Both the position numbers and the translations under genes were made by a program. A DNA stretch of 7,894 nucleotides from Deltaproteobacteria bacterium RIFCSPLOWO2_02_56_12 (GTDB taxonomy: Bacteria; Desulfobacterota; Binatia; UBA9968): NCBI GenBank assembly GCA_001799045.1, contig MGRY01000088.1, positions 14,706 through 22,599 of the forward strand. The letters run 5' to 3'. Below are positions 1 through 6,074 of the stretch, one piece after another. Each line of letters begins with the position of its first letter. Position 1 is the first letter of the stretch. The notes beneath the pieces are model-generated. The model was not told the DNA's origin. It did no database searches and worked only from the letters and a program-made list of their open reading frames with translations.

Positions 1-395
1 GCGTGCGCCACCTGATCCAACACCCCATTAATAAAGGTTGCCGAATCTCCCGAGCCGTAACGCTTGCCGATCTCAATGGCCTCATCCAGGCTCACGTTCA
101 GCGGAATATCCGGGCAAAAAAGCAATTCGTACGTAGCCATACGCAGGATGGTAAGATCCACTTTGGCCATTCGCTTGAGCCGCCAATGTTCTGCGCACTG
201 TTCGATGATCCGGTCAATCTCTTGCCTTTGGTTGACCACCCCCTGGACCAGGCGCCGGGCAAAATCTCTGGCCTTAGGGTTCCCTTCGAAATGGCCCAAA
301 AAAAGCTCCAACGATGCGGGCGAGGCATCTCCGGTCATCTCCATCTGATAAAGGGCCTGCAGTGCGAGTTCCCTGGCTTTTCGTCTAATGCCCAT
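1..395 (-). CDS. nusB: Transcription antitermination factor NusB (3' end outside window)
   Basis: Reading the minus strand from the ATG at 395-393 gives 131 codons without a stop up to the window edge, so the last few residues are missing; the family is usually about 130-160 residues. The product begins MGIRRKARELALQALYQ, the classic NusB N-terminus with its arginine-rich boxA-RNA-binding start, and contains the conserved stretches RMAKVDLTILRMATYELL and VSLDEAIEIGKRYGS-D, followed by FINGVLD. NusB is an all-helical cytoplasmic protein that binds boxA RNA together with NusE (ribosomal protein S10) in rRNA antitermination complexes. It lies directly downstream of ribH, a very common arrangement. 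No Shine-Dalgarno sequence is visible before the start. The spacer upstream holds a large inverted repeat. The identity is near certain; only the C-terminus is unknown. Confidence 0.95.
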   Translation of the reverse strand, partial: MGIRRKARELALQALYQMEMTGDASPASLELFLGHFEGNPKARDFARRLVQGVVNQRQEIDRIIEQCAEHWRLKRMAKVDLTILRMATYELLFCPDIPLNVSLDEAIEIGKRYGSGDSATFINGVLDQVAH

Positions 396-419
396 AATTG
401 AAAACAAAGCTTTTAGCAC

Positions 420-526
420 CAGTAGGCAGAAGGCGGAGGGCAGTAGGCAGATGACTTATGCCTCACTATTTTGCCTTCTGACAACTGATGACTAACTGCT
501 TACTGCTGACTGCCAACTGCTTACTG
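420..526. repeat. Imperfect inverted repeat built from CAGTAGGCAG units, ribH-nusB spacer
   Basis: The left arm (420-450) and right arm (496-526) are both 31 nt. Each starts and ends with a 10-nt unit: cagtaggcag on the left, ctgcttactg on the right. The left arm matches the reverse complement of the right arm at about 23 of 31 positions, with 9 of 10 in each terminal unit, and the terminal mismatches are compatible with G-U pairs in RNA. The 45-nt centre (451-495) is unrelated. The whole lies between the ribH stop and the nusB start, so transcripts would carry a long stem-loop there. It resembles the small degenerate palindromic spacer repeats seen in many environmental genomes. No U-tract follows, so it is not a standard terminator. 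Confidence 0.75.
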
Positions 527-530
527 GTAA

Positions 531-998
531 TTACGGGATTTCCCGGTTCAGATTAGCCATCTCGATGGCCGTGAGTGCCGCCTCAAACCCTTTATTTTCC
601 GTTTTCGTGCCGGCCCGCTCCATGGCCTGCTCCACGTTGTTCGTGGTAAGAACCCCAAAAGAGATCGGAACCCGATGCTGCAATACTATGTGACCGATCC
701 CTCTGGTAACGGCGTCGCAGATATATTCGAAATGGGGAGTATCCCCGCGAATCACCGCCCCCAAACAAATCAGGGCATCATACTTGCCGCCGGCGGCCAT
801 CTTTTCCGCTAAGAGGGGGATCTCAAAAGCGCCTGGCACACGCACGATATCGATGTTCCCCTCTTCACCCCCATGACTCTTCAAGCCATCCAGGGCGCCT
901 TCCAAGAGCCTATCCGTGACGAAATTGTTGAAGCGACTTACGATGATACCAAACTTCATCCCCTGCGCCTTGAGCTTACCTTCGATCACCCTACTCAT
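531..998 (-). CDS. ribH: 6,7-dimethyl-8-ribityllumazine synthase
   Basis: This 155-residue protein has normal length for the family. It condenses 5-amino-6-ribitylamino-uracil with 3,4-dihydroxy-2-butanone 4-phosphate to give lumazine, the substrate of riboflavin synthase, in the cytoplasm, usually as pentamers or 60-mer capsids. Diagnostic motifs: SRFN (residues 21-24, substrate ring stacking), PGAFEIP (55-61), GAVIRGDTPHFEY (80-92) with H89 as the expected acid-base residue, FGVLTTNN (114-121) and the C-terminal phosphate-binding region RAGTKTENKG. The usual GNKG reads ENKG here, a mild deviation. The start MSRVIEGKLKAQGMKFGIIV matches the family. No Shine-Dalgarno sequence precedes the ATG; the nearest AGGAG overlaps the ribBA stop some 62 nt upstream, separated from the start by an AT-rich repeat. 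It is cotranscribed with ribBA upstream and nusB downstream. Confidence 0.97.
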   Translation of the reverse strand: MSRVIEGKLKAQGMKFGIIVSRFNNFVTDRLLEGALDGLKSHGGEEGNIDIVRVPGAFEIPLLAEKMAAGGKYDALICLGAVIRGDTPHFEYICDAVTRGIGHIVLQHRVPISFGVLTTNNVEQAMERAGTKTENKGFEAALTAIEMANLNREIP

Positions 999-1001
999 AA
1001 T

Positions 1002-1052
1002 TCATTGCAAAATGAAAAGTGCAATTTGCATTTTTAAATTTGCATTTTGCAT
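1002..1052 (-). other. Possible 16-codon mini-ORF upstream of ribH
   Basis: The AGGAG at 1061-1065 overlaps the ribBA stop codon. Eight nucleotides further on is an ATG (1052-1050) that opens a frame reading MQNANLKMQIALFILQ and stops with TGA at 1004-1002, three nucleotides before the ribH ATG. The frame consists almost entirely of the AT-rich repeat. It may be no more than a by-product of the repeat, but its geometry would let ribosomes terminate next to the ribH start and reinitiate there. No sequence evidence shows that it is translated. Confidence 0.25.
1006..1051. repeat. AT-rich TGCAAAATG/CATTTTGCA palindromic repeat in ribBA-ribH spacer
   Basis: The 9-nt word tgcaaaatg (1006-1014) is mirrored by cattttgca (1043-1051), with further TGCAA/TTGCA words between them (for example around 1020-1029 and 1040-1044). 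The element fills almost all of the 65-nt ribBA-ribH spacer. In the transcript the outer arms can form a 9-bp stem. It belongs to the class of degenerate short spacer repeats, and its base composition is far more AT-rich than the flanking genes. Confidence 0.7.
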
Positions 1053-1063
1053 TTGGAGTTCTC

Positions 1064-2287
1064 CTACTTCTCGCGGTGGGTCTCCAGCTTGGAAAAGAGA
1101 TGCCCTAGCTTTTCCTGTTTGGTGCGGAGATAACCGATGTTGGACTCATGGGGTGGCACCTCCAAGGGGACCCGCTCCACCACTGTCAGGCCATAGCCTT
1201 GCAGGCCGACAATCTTGCGCGGGTTATTGGTTAGTAAACGCAGTTTTTGCACTCCCAAATCGCGCAGAATCTGAGCGCCGATACCATAATCCCTAAGGTC
1301 CTCTTTGAAGCCTAATTCCAGATTAGCCTCGACCGTATCCAGCCCTCGGTCCTGGAGGGCATAGGCCTTGATCTTGTTGGTCAGCCCAATCCCCCTCCCT
1401 TCCTGGTGCATATAAACCAGGACCCCCTTTCCTTCCTCATCAATCATCTTTAAAGATTGACGAATTTGATCTCCGCAGTCACAGCGCTCTGAGCCGAAGA
1501 CGTCCCCGGTTAGACACTCGGAATGCATCCGCACCAACACGCTCTCCTCTGCCCGGATCTCGCTTTTGACTAAGGCCATGTGCTCATGGGAATCCACGTT
1601 GTTCCTATAGACGATCGCCTTGTACATCCCTCCATCAATCGTGGGGAACTCCTCTTCGGCTACCCGCTCCACCAAACATTCAGTGTGCAAGCGACAGGCG
1701 ATGAGATCGCTGATCGCGGCAATTCGCAGGTTGTGTTTTCGTGCAAGCTCTTCGAGATAAGGCATTAAAGCCACTGACCCGTCATCTTGCAGGATTTGAC
1801 ACAGCACGCCGGACGGCTCCAATCCGGCGAGACGGGCTAGATCCACGGAGGCCTCGACGTGTCCAAAGCGGACCAAAACCCCGCCATTCCGCGCCTGAAC
1901 AGGGAAGACTTGGCCCGGAACCATCAGGTCCCCGCGCTTGGTTCCCTTGGCTACCACGGTTTGGATGGTTCGCGCGCGACTCATCGCTGACGCCCCAGAA
2001 CCCGCGTCGCCTCGGACCGAAATGGATGCCCCGAAGAGATTGCCAACAGCAGAGCCGCTATCCTGCACCATCAAAGGAATACCCAGCCGCTTCATCCTCT
2101 CCTCTGTCAAGCCCAAGCAGACAAGACCGCGGCCGTAAAGCAGCATGAAGTTAATGGCCTCGGGGGTTATCTTCTCTGCGGCCGCGCACAAAAAGCCCTC
2201 GCTATCCTCCCCCGCGTCGTCAACGAGGATGATTGTCCGTCCATTACGGATCTGCTCTATCGCTTCTTCGGTGGTGCAGACTGCCAT
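1064..2287 (-). CDS. ribBA: RibBA-type protein: intact GTP cyclohydrolase II domain, degenerate DHBP synthase domain
   Basis: This 407-residue protein has the normal RibBA length and domain order. Residues 1-200 align with DHBP synthase (RibB, ribulose 5-phosphate to 3,4-dihydroxy-2-butanone 4-phosphate); residues 205-400 are GTP cyclohydrolase II (RibA, first step of the purine-derived branch). The RibA half looks fully functional: zinc cysteines C258, C269 and C271 in SECLTGDVFGSERCDCGDQ, QEGRGIGL (295-302), and TNNPRKIVGLQGYGL (353-367). In the RibB half the near-invariant DDEDRENEGD loop reads DDAGEDSEGF (23-32), the usual GISAADR/GISAQER reads GASAMSR (98-104), GHTEA reads GHVEA (142-146) and CEI reads CQI (163-165). 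H143 is kept. DHBP synthase activity is therefore doubtful, although the fold seems preserved. An AGGAG lies 15 nt before the ATG, longer than usual. It follows ribE by 36 nt and precedes ribH by 65 nt. Confidence 0.93.
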   Translation of the reverse strand: MAVCTTEEAIEQIRNGRTIILVDDAGEDSEGFLCAAAEKITPEAINFMLLYGRGLVCLGLTEERMKRLGIPLMVQDSGSAVGNLFGASISVRGDAGSGASAMSRARTIQTVVAKGTKRGDLMVPGQVFPVQARNGGVLVRFGHVEASVDLARLAGLEPSGVLCQILQDDGSVALMPYLEELARKHNLRIAAISDLIACRLHTECLVERVAEEEFPTIDGGMYKAIVYRNNVDSHEHMALVKSEIRAEESVLVRMHSECLTGDVFGSERCDCGDQIRQSLKMIDEEGKGVLVYMHQEGRGIGLTNKIKAYALQDRGLDTVEANLELGFKEDLRDYGIGAQILRDLGVQKLRLLTNNPRKIVGLQGYGLTVVERVPLEVPPHESNIGYLRTKQEKLGHLFSKLETHREK

Positions 2288-2323
2288 ACCTACCGTCCCA
2301 ATCTCCTGGAAAGCCCGCTCCGC

Positions 2324-2947
2324 TTAAAAATCCGCGCAGGAGCTATCTTTGGTCAGTCTCCCGCTTGCAAGCAGGCGCTGAACATATTTTCCAATGATAT
2401 CCGCTTCGATATTGACTTTATCACCAACCCTACGGCCAAGCAAATTAGTATGTCTTAGAGTGTAGGGGATAATCGCCACTGAAAAACGCTGTTTTTCACA
2501 CTCATTCACGGTCAAGCTGATGCCGTCCACGGCGACAGAGCCTTTGGGCACAAGCAGGGGATCAATGGAGGCCGGCACCTGAAATAAAAAAAACGTGAAT
2601 TTGCCGCGCTTCTTAATCTCCTTAACGACTCCGACCCCATCCACATGTCCCGTTACCAAGTGACCCCCCAGACGATCGCTCAGGCGCAGGGGACGCTCCA
2701 AATTGACGAGGTGACCGCGGCGCAATTTCTTCAGACTGGTCCGCTCCAGGGTCTCCGGAGAGACATCCACGGCAAATCGATCGTTGGTTTTGCCGACTAT
2801 GGTGAGACAAGCGCCATTCACCGCGATGCTGGCGCCTAAACTCATCTCGCCCAAGGGGAGCCTGGTGCTTAAAGTCAAGGTGCCGGCCCTTTTCCGCATT
2901 TGCCAGCGGTAAACCTCGCCTACGTCTTCAATAAGACCGGTAAACAT
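2324..2947 (-). CDS. ribE: Riboflavin synthase, alpha subunit
   Basis: This 207-residue protein catalyses the dismutation of two lumazine molecules to riboflavin plus the pyrimidine substrate that RibH reuses. The two tandem lumazine-binding barrels are clear: MFTGLIEDVG at the start, then SIAVNGACLT (40-49, with C47), the GGHLVTGHVDG linker (94-104) carrying H96 and H101, VPKGSVAVDGISLTVNE (133-149) and IGKYVQRLL (185-193). The usual IPHT motif reads IPYT (160-163). The frame stays open upstream to 3133, but the family always starts MFTG, so 2947 is chosen; the extension would run through the flavoprotein gene. There is no Shine-Dalgarno sequence, and a promoter ends 6 nt before the ATG, suggesting a leaderless message. 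It is the first rib gene of the ribE-ribBA-ribH-nusB run; ribD is not in the window. No FMN riboswitch is present. Confidence 0.96.
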   Translation of the reverse strand: MFTGLIEDVGEVYRWQMRKRAGTLTLSTRLPLGEMSLGASIAVNGACLTIVGKTNDRFAVDVSPETLERTSLKKLRRGHLVNLERPLRLSDRLGGHLVTGHVDGVGVVKEIKKRGKFTFFLFQVPASIDPLLVPKGSVAVDGISLTVNECEKQRFSVAIIPYTLRHTNLLGRRVGDKVNIEADIIGKYVQRLLASGRLTKDSSCADF

Positions 2948-2953
2948 AGAATA

Positions 2954-2983
2954 AGTATAATCGAACCTGTTGATGATTGTCGA
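2954..2983 (-). promoter_or_regulatory. Candidate sigma70 promoter for ribE operon
   Basis: On the minus strand, TCGACA (2983-2978, 5 of 6 to TTGACA) and TATACT (2959-2954, 5 of 6 to TATAAT) are separated by 18 bp. It lies in the 38-bp gap between the flavoprotein stop and the ribE start. The -10 box ends only 6 nt before the ribE ATG, so initiation at the usual distance would fall at or within a base or two of the start codon. Matches in both hexamers and the spacing make this the best promoter candidate in the window; it is unproven. Confidence 0.55.
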
Positions 2984-2985
2984 GC

Positions 2986-4827
2986 TTAGCTGATGGGTGA
3001 GGCAGCGTTCTTGCCGGCGATGTAGCCCTGGCAAGCGCATCTGCCCAGACCATGTTGATTGAATCCAGCTGCTGATTCGCCGCCACAGTAGAGTCCGGGT
3101 ATGACCCGGCCATTCATGTCTATCACCTGGCACTGCGCATTTATTCTGAGGCCGGCGCGCGTATCGTGGACGAGTGGCGTAGCCCAGGCGGCGTAGAATG
3201 GGGGAGTCCGTATCTTGTACTTGGGTGTGGGTTTGCCGAAATCCGAGTCCGTGCCGGAATCCACAAAGGAGTTGTATCCGGTCACCGTCGCTTGCAGGGT
3301 AGCGCCATCCATCGGAGTTGCCTGATATCGGTTCTTGATGGCGGCGGCGAGATCCGTGAGCGTGTCCGCGCTGAAGAACCAGCCGTCAGGATCGACGTAC
3401 GGAGGCGTGACTTTCCACCCCTCCCGTGTCACTGCGTCCGAGTCGAAGATTGCCCATACCGGACCGGCCGAGTAGTCCGGAGGAGCCGAAGCCGCATTCA
3501 TCGCCGAGGCGGCATTGAAGAAATTATACCGGCTTGCATCATATTTGATATTGGCGGCATTGAGGTAACTGCATGGGGTATACGGGCTGATGTCGTTATA
3601 CCTGTTTCCAGCCGGGTAATCACCTTTCGTCTCATCATAGAATCTCTGACCCACCTGGTTTACGAGGATTACGTTTTGCCAATCCCTGACACCAAGGCCG
3701 GTAGCGCGGACGAGAGGGAATATGGGGCTGGCCAGCTCCCACGTGAAATAATTGTACTGACAGCCAATCGCTCTCTGAGTTCTAATAGTATCGCCGTTTT
3801 CGAGAGTTTGGTTCGCCGTGCCCCAGAGCGATGCCCCGATTGCCATGGCTGCGAGCTCTCCGCTGGCGTCTTGAAAGGTATAGGGTTCACCGGCAACTTG
3901 GTACACCTCGGTCAACCTGGGGTCGAACATTCGGCGGAAGTTCACATTGCTGGTACTGCCGCCTGTGGCGATGATGACGCCCCTGGCCGCACGGATGTTC
4001 ACGCTCGTCTTGGTACTGCTAATGTTGCCGTTGGAGAGGTAGCTCTGTAAGGGCGTCGTCGTGTCTGGCAGTATCGTCGGTGTATACTGCGCCGTAATTC
4101 CAAGAACCCTTCCTGAGGCAGTATCCGAGAGGGCCGCTCTGATAATGCCCGTCATTTTATAGTTCAGAAGGAATTGCACGCCCTTTGCCCTCGCGCTTGC
4201 CTCTAACGGCCTGACGAGACCGGTTCCGTTTCTACCATTTGCACTCGCTGGACCCGCCCCCTCGGTCCAGGTCGCATGATTCTCTCTAGGAGCAGAGTTG
4301 CCCGTTGAATGCGCGCCGGAATTGTCCGGGGCTTTATCCGTGAATTTGACGCCATTGGCTACCAGAAATTCGTAGGTCGGAGCACAATTATCGGCAAAGG
4401 CACGGATAACGGCTCTGTCGTTGTACCGGAAATCGGGGGAGCCGTTGGGTTGTACGACAGACCAGTCTGTCAGATCAGAGAAGACGAGGTCCGGCGAATC
4501 CGCTATTCCGTACTTCTTCTGTGCGCTCGTGCCGCCGCCAAGAGGCGTATTTCCCCCGCTCACTATTGCGTGTCCACCAACGTCGTAGTTCGCCTCGACC
4601 ACGATTACGGACGCTCCCTCGTCGATTGCCGCAATGGCGGCGGGGAGCCCCGCGGCCCCTGACCCAACAACGACGACATCCGCCACCATGTCCCAGCTCG
4701 GAGAAAGTCGCGCCGCTTCGGTTTCCTTTGCGCCCGGCCCGGCCAAGACGGCCGCACCGCCGCCTGCTGCTGTTGTCTTAACGGGATCTCTCCTTGAGGG
4801 ATCGTTCTTCGTTTCTTCCCGTTCCAT
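2986..4827 (-). CDS. FAD-dependent reductase/dehydrogenase of the fumarate reductase/KSTD flavoprotein family
   Basis: This 613-residue flavoprotein has an N-terminal dinucleotide-binding motif ADVVVVGSGAAGLPAA (49-64; GxGxxG at 55-60) ending with an acidic ribose-binding residue E78 in VIVVEAN, and GG at 84-85. A second FAD contact ARGVIIATGG precedes the capping domain. The C-terminus has HDTRAGLRIN (from 554), then VIPGLYCGGESAAGF and HGLGRCACQGYIAG (593-606), typical of the FAD_binding_2 family (fumarate, urocanate or 3-ketosteroid reductases/dehydrogenases). H554 and R596 sit where the family's active-site His and Arg occur. No haem-binding CxxCH is present, and the substrate cannot be inferred. 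Residues 11-33 (SRRDPVK, then a Gly/Ala-rich stretch) look like a Tat signal in which the usual Phe is Pro, so export is uncertain. A good AGGAG lies 9 nt before the ATG. It follows the NYN gene by 26 nt, suggesting cotranscription, and would consume flavin made by the downstream genes. Confidence 0.9.
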   Translation of the reverse strand: MEREETKNDPSRRDPVKTTAAGGGAAVLAGPGAKETEAARLSPSWDMVADVVVVGSGAAGLPAAIAAIDEGASVIVVEANYDVGGHAIVSGGNTPLGGGTSAQKKYGIADSPDLVFSDLTDWSVVQPNGSPDFRYNDRAVIRAFADNCAPTYEFLVANGVKFTDKAPDNSGAHSTGNSAPRENHATWTEGAGPASANGRNGTGLVRPLEASARAKGVQFLLNYKMTGIIRAALSDTASGRVLGITAQYTPTILPDTTTPLQSYLSNGNISSTKTSVNIRAARGVIIATGGSTSNVNFRRMFDPRLTEVYQVAGEPYTFQDASGELAAMAIGASLWGTANQTLENGDTIRTQRAIGCQYNYFTWELASPIFPLVRATGLGVRDWQNVILVNQVGQRFYDETKGDYPAGNRYNDISPYTPCSYLNAANIKYDASRYNFFNAASAMNAASAPPDYSAGPVWAIFDSDAVTREGWKVTPPYVDPDGWFFSADTLTDLAAAIKNRYQATPMDGATLQATVTGYNSFVDSGTDSDFGKPTPKYKIRTPPFYAAWATPLVHDTRAGLRINAQCQVIDMNGRVIPGLYCGGESAAGFNQHGLGRCACQGYIAGKNAASPIS

Positions 4828-4853
4828 GGTTTCTTTCTCCTGTAATGAAAACG

Positions 4854-5612
4854 CTAAACTGTAGTTGTTGATTGTTTCTTTCGTTTATCCCGCACATACA
4901 CCGATATCCCGGGTGAATCGGGAGAACGTCGTTCATCCCCATCGAAAAGCTGAGTTGCTCTAACCAGGTCGCCAAGCTTCCTGTAACCGTAGTTGCGAGG
5001 ATCAAACTCAGGAGCCTGATTTGCAATGTATTGGCCTATCTGGCCCAAATAGGCCCATCCGTCTTCGCTCGCGGAGTGTTCAACGGCATTTCTCAACAGA
5101 TTAATCAGCGTTGTATCCTGGTTCAGGTCAGCGGTGGTTTTCCTTCCCCGTGGACCGGTCGGCTCATCCTCGCGCAGTATTTCCGTATAGACGAACTTGT
5201 CGCAAGCGCCTAAAAATGCTTTGGGAGTCTTTTTTTCGCCAAAGCCGTACACAATAAGGCCGGCCTCTCGAATTCTCGATGCCAAACGCGTAAAGTCACT
5301 ATCACTCGACACGATGCAGAAGCCGTCAAGCTTCTCCGTATAGAGCAAATCCATCGCGTCAATGATCAGCGCGCTATCGGTCGCGTTTTTTCCGACTGTA
5401 TATCGGAATTGTTGAATCGGCTGGATAGCCTGTTCCAAAAGAACATCCTTCCATCCCCTCAAATTAGGGGTGGTCCAATCACCGTAGATGCGCCTCACAC
5501 TTGCAATACCATACTTGGCAATTTCTGCCAGTAATGCATCAATGATTGAAGGCGGAGTATTGTCTGCGTCGATTAGTACGGCCAACTTTTTCTGGCTATT
5601 CTCTTGCTGCAT
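4854..5612 (-). CDS. NYN-domain (PIN-like) RNase-like protein with C-terminal LOTUS/OST-HTH domain
   Basis: This 252-residue protein belongs to the LabA/DUF88-like NYN family. The PIN-like nuclease core is intact: LAVLIDADN (10-18) with D15 and D17, GKNATDSALIIDAMDLLY (74-91) with D79 and D86, and CIVSSDSDFTRLASRIREAG (99-118) with D104 and D106. These are the acidic residues expected to bind Mg2+ for RNA cleavage. The linker after residue 148 is polar, and residues about 167-240 (LINLLRNAVEHSASEDGWAYLGQIG... NYGYRKLGDLVRAT) match the winged-helix LOTUS/OST-HTH fold, which binds RNA. The function in bacteria is poorly defined; RNA processing or defence roles have been proposed for relatives. 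A strong AGGAG stands 8 nt before the ATG. It lies 26 nt upstream of the flavoprotein gene and 186 nt downstream of the relE-like gene. No membrane segment is seen. Confidence 0.9.
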   Translation of the reverse strand: MQQENSQKKLAVLIDADNTPPSIIDALLAEIAKYGIASVRRIYGDWTTPNLRGWKDVLLEQAIQPIQQFRYTVGKNATDSALIIDAMDLLYTEKLDGFCIVSSDSDFTRLASRIREAGLIVYGFGEKKTPKAFLGACDKFVYTEILREDEPTGPRGRKTTADLNQDTTLINLLRNAVEHSASEDGWAYLGQIGQYIANQAPEFDPRNYGYRKLGDLVRATQLFDGDERRSPDSPGISVYVRDKRKKQSTTTV

Positions 5613-5646
5613 GCTTATCTCTCCTATAGCGCTGTTATGAGTCTAA

Positions 5647-5663
5647 CGCCCGAAGGTCGGGCG
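5647..5663. other. Perfect 7-bp hairpin before the NYN gene
   Basis: cgcccga (5647-5653) pairs perfectly with tcgggcg (5657-5663) around an AGG loop. It lies between the short gene tail (5671-5769) and the NYN start. There is no T-run on either strand after it, so a rho-independent terminator is not supported. It may be an mRNA stability element or a chance dyad. Confidence 0.45.
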
Positions 5664-5670
5664 AAGAGTT

Positions 5671-5769
5671 TCAGATCTTTTGTCCACCTAAGTCCATCGC
5701 GATTTCGCGGAATTGCTCGAGCGCGGTTCCGAGGTCGTCGGCGATTTCCTGGGCAAGGATGTCGAAATA
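5671..5769 (-). pseudogene. Orphan 3' gene tail, possibly from a type I restriction methylase (hsdM)
   Basis: The 32-codon frame between two stops reads YFDILAQEIADDLG then TALEQFREIAMDLGGQKI and ends in TGA at 5673-5671. It has no start codon of its own and is a leucine/alanine-rich amphipathic helix. The wording resembles C-terminal helices I associate with HsdM-type DNA methylase subunits, but I cannot verify this here. Its first half recurs at 7303-7350 as DILTQEIVQDLEAALQQ, so this is a repeated remnant rather than a random frame. It probably marks the scar of a lost gene next to the toxin-antitoxin pair. Confidence 0.35.
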
Positions 5770-5790
5770 TCAAATATCACGCTCGACCCC
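5716..5790. repeat. Direct repeat copy 1 (75 bp)
   Basis: The segment matches 7303-7377 at 64 of 75 positions with no gaps. The last 29 nt (5762-5790) are identical and contain a tcga...tcga dyad around aatatcaaatatc. It begins 8 bp after the relE-like stop codon in the direction of transcription. The less conserved half is the part that encodes the orphan gene tail on the minus strand. Confidence 0.85.
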
Positions 5791-5798
5791 TCTACCCT

Positions 5799-6074
5799 CT
5801 AACGATAAACTTCCTCGTGGCTCCCGATATCGAGCAGGATAATTTCCTTCTTTTTCGTCCTGACCATCAGGGTGATACGGTAGGCCTGCGTCAAACTGAC
5901 TGCATGGAGACCTTCCAGCGATCCCTTGAGCGCATGCAACCGCAGGTGGGGTTGGAAAGGATCAGATTCAAGATCACCTAAGACTTTTGCTAGTTGTCTT
6001 CTGAGTTCGGGGTGGGCGCGGCTAAATTTGGCTATGCTGCGATCAAAGTGACGGGTCGTGACCAGCGCATACAT
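5799..6074 (-). CDS. RelE/ParE-superfamily toxin (RelE/YafQ-like)
   Basis: This 91-residue protein has the length and layout of RelE-type mRNA interferases: MYALVTTRHFDRSIAKFSR with basic helix residues, then HPELRRQLAKVLGDLESDPF, a central strand HLRLHALKGSLEGLHAVSL, the core strand YRITLMV, and IILLDIGSHEEVYR at the end. The C-terminal GSHEEVY histidine matches the position of the catalytic His in YafQ-like toxins; other catalytic residues cannot be assigned with confidence. Such toxins cleave mRNA at the ribosomal A site and are held inactive by the paired antitoxin. The ATG overlaps the antitoxin stop by one base (TGATG), so translation is coupled and antitoxin is made first. The stop codon lies against a repeat copy. 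It looks intact. A ParE-like gyrase target cannot be excluded. Confidence 0.88.
   Translation of the reverse strand: MYALVTTRHFDRSIAKFSRAHPELRRQLAKVLGDLESDPFQPHLRLHALKGSLEGLHAVSLTQAYRITLMVRTKKKEIILLDIGSHEEVYR

Noticed and set aside
420..526. CRISPR-like repeat array
   Set aside because: The units are irregular, inverted relative to each other and lack uniform spacers.
1741..2148. Plus-strand 135-codon frame opposite ribBA
   Set aside because: A shadow of ribBA; Pro/Arg-rich with no recognisable features.
2948..2985. FMN riboswitch before the riboflavin genes
   Set aside because: The gap is only 38 bp and none of the conserved RFN words are present; none were seen further upstream either.
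2948..3133. In-frame upstream extension of ribE to 3133
   Set aside because: The extra 62 codons lie mostly inside the flavoprotein gene, and the family starts MFTG at 2947.
3166..4050. 294-codon open frame on the plus strand
   Set aside because: It lies fully antisense to the flavoprotein gene, which has clear FAD motifs, and it resembles no known family.
5647..5663. Rho-independent terminator
   Set aside because: The stem is perfect but short, and no T-run follows on either strand.
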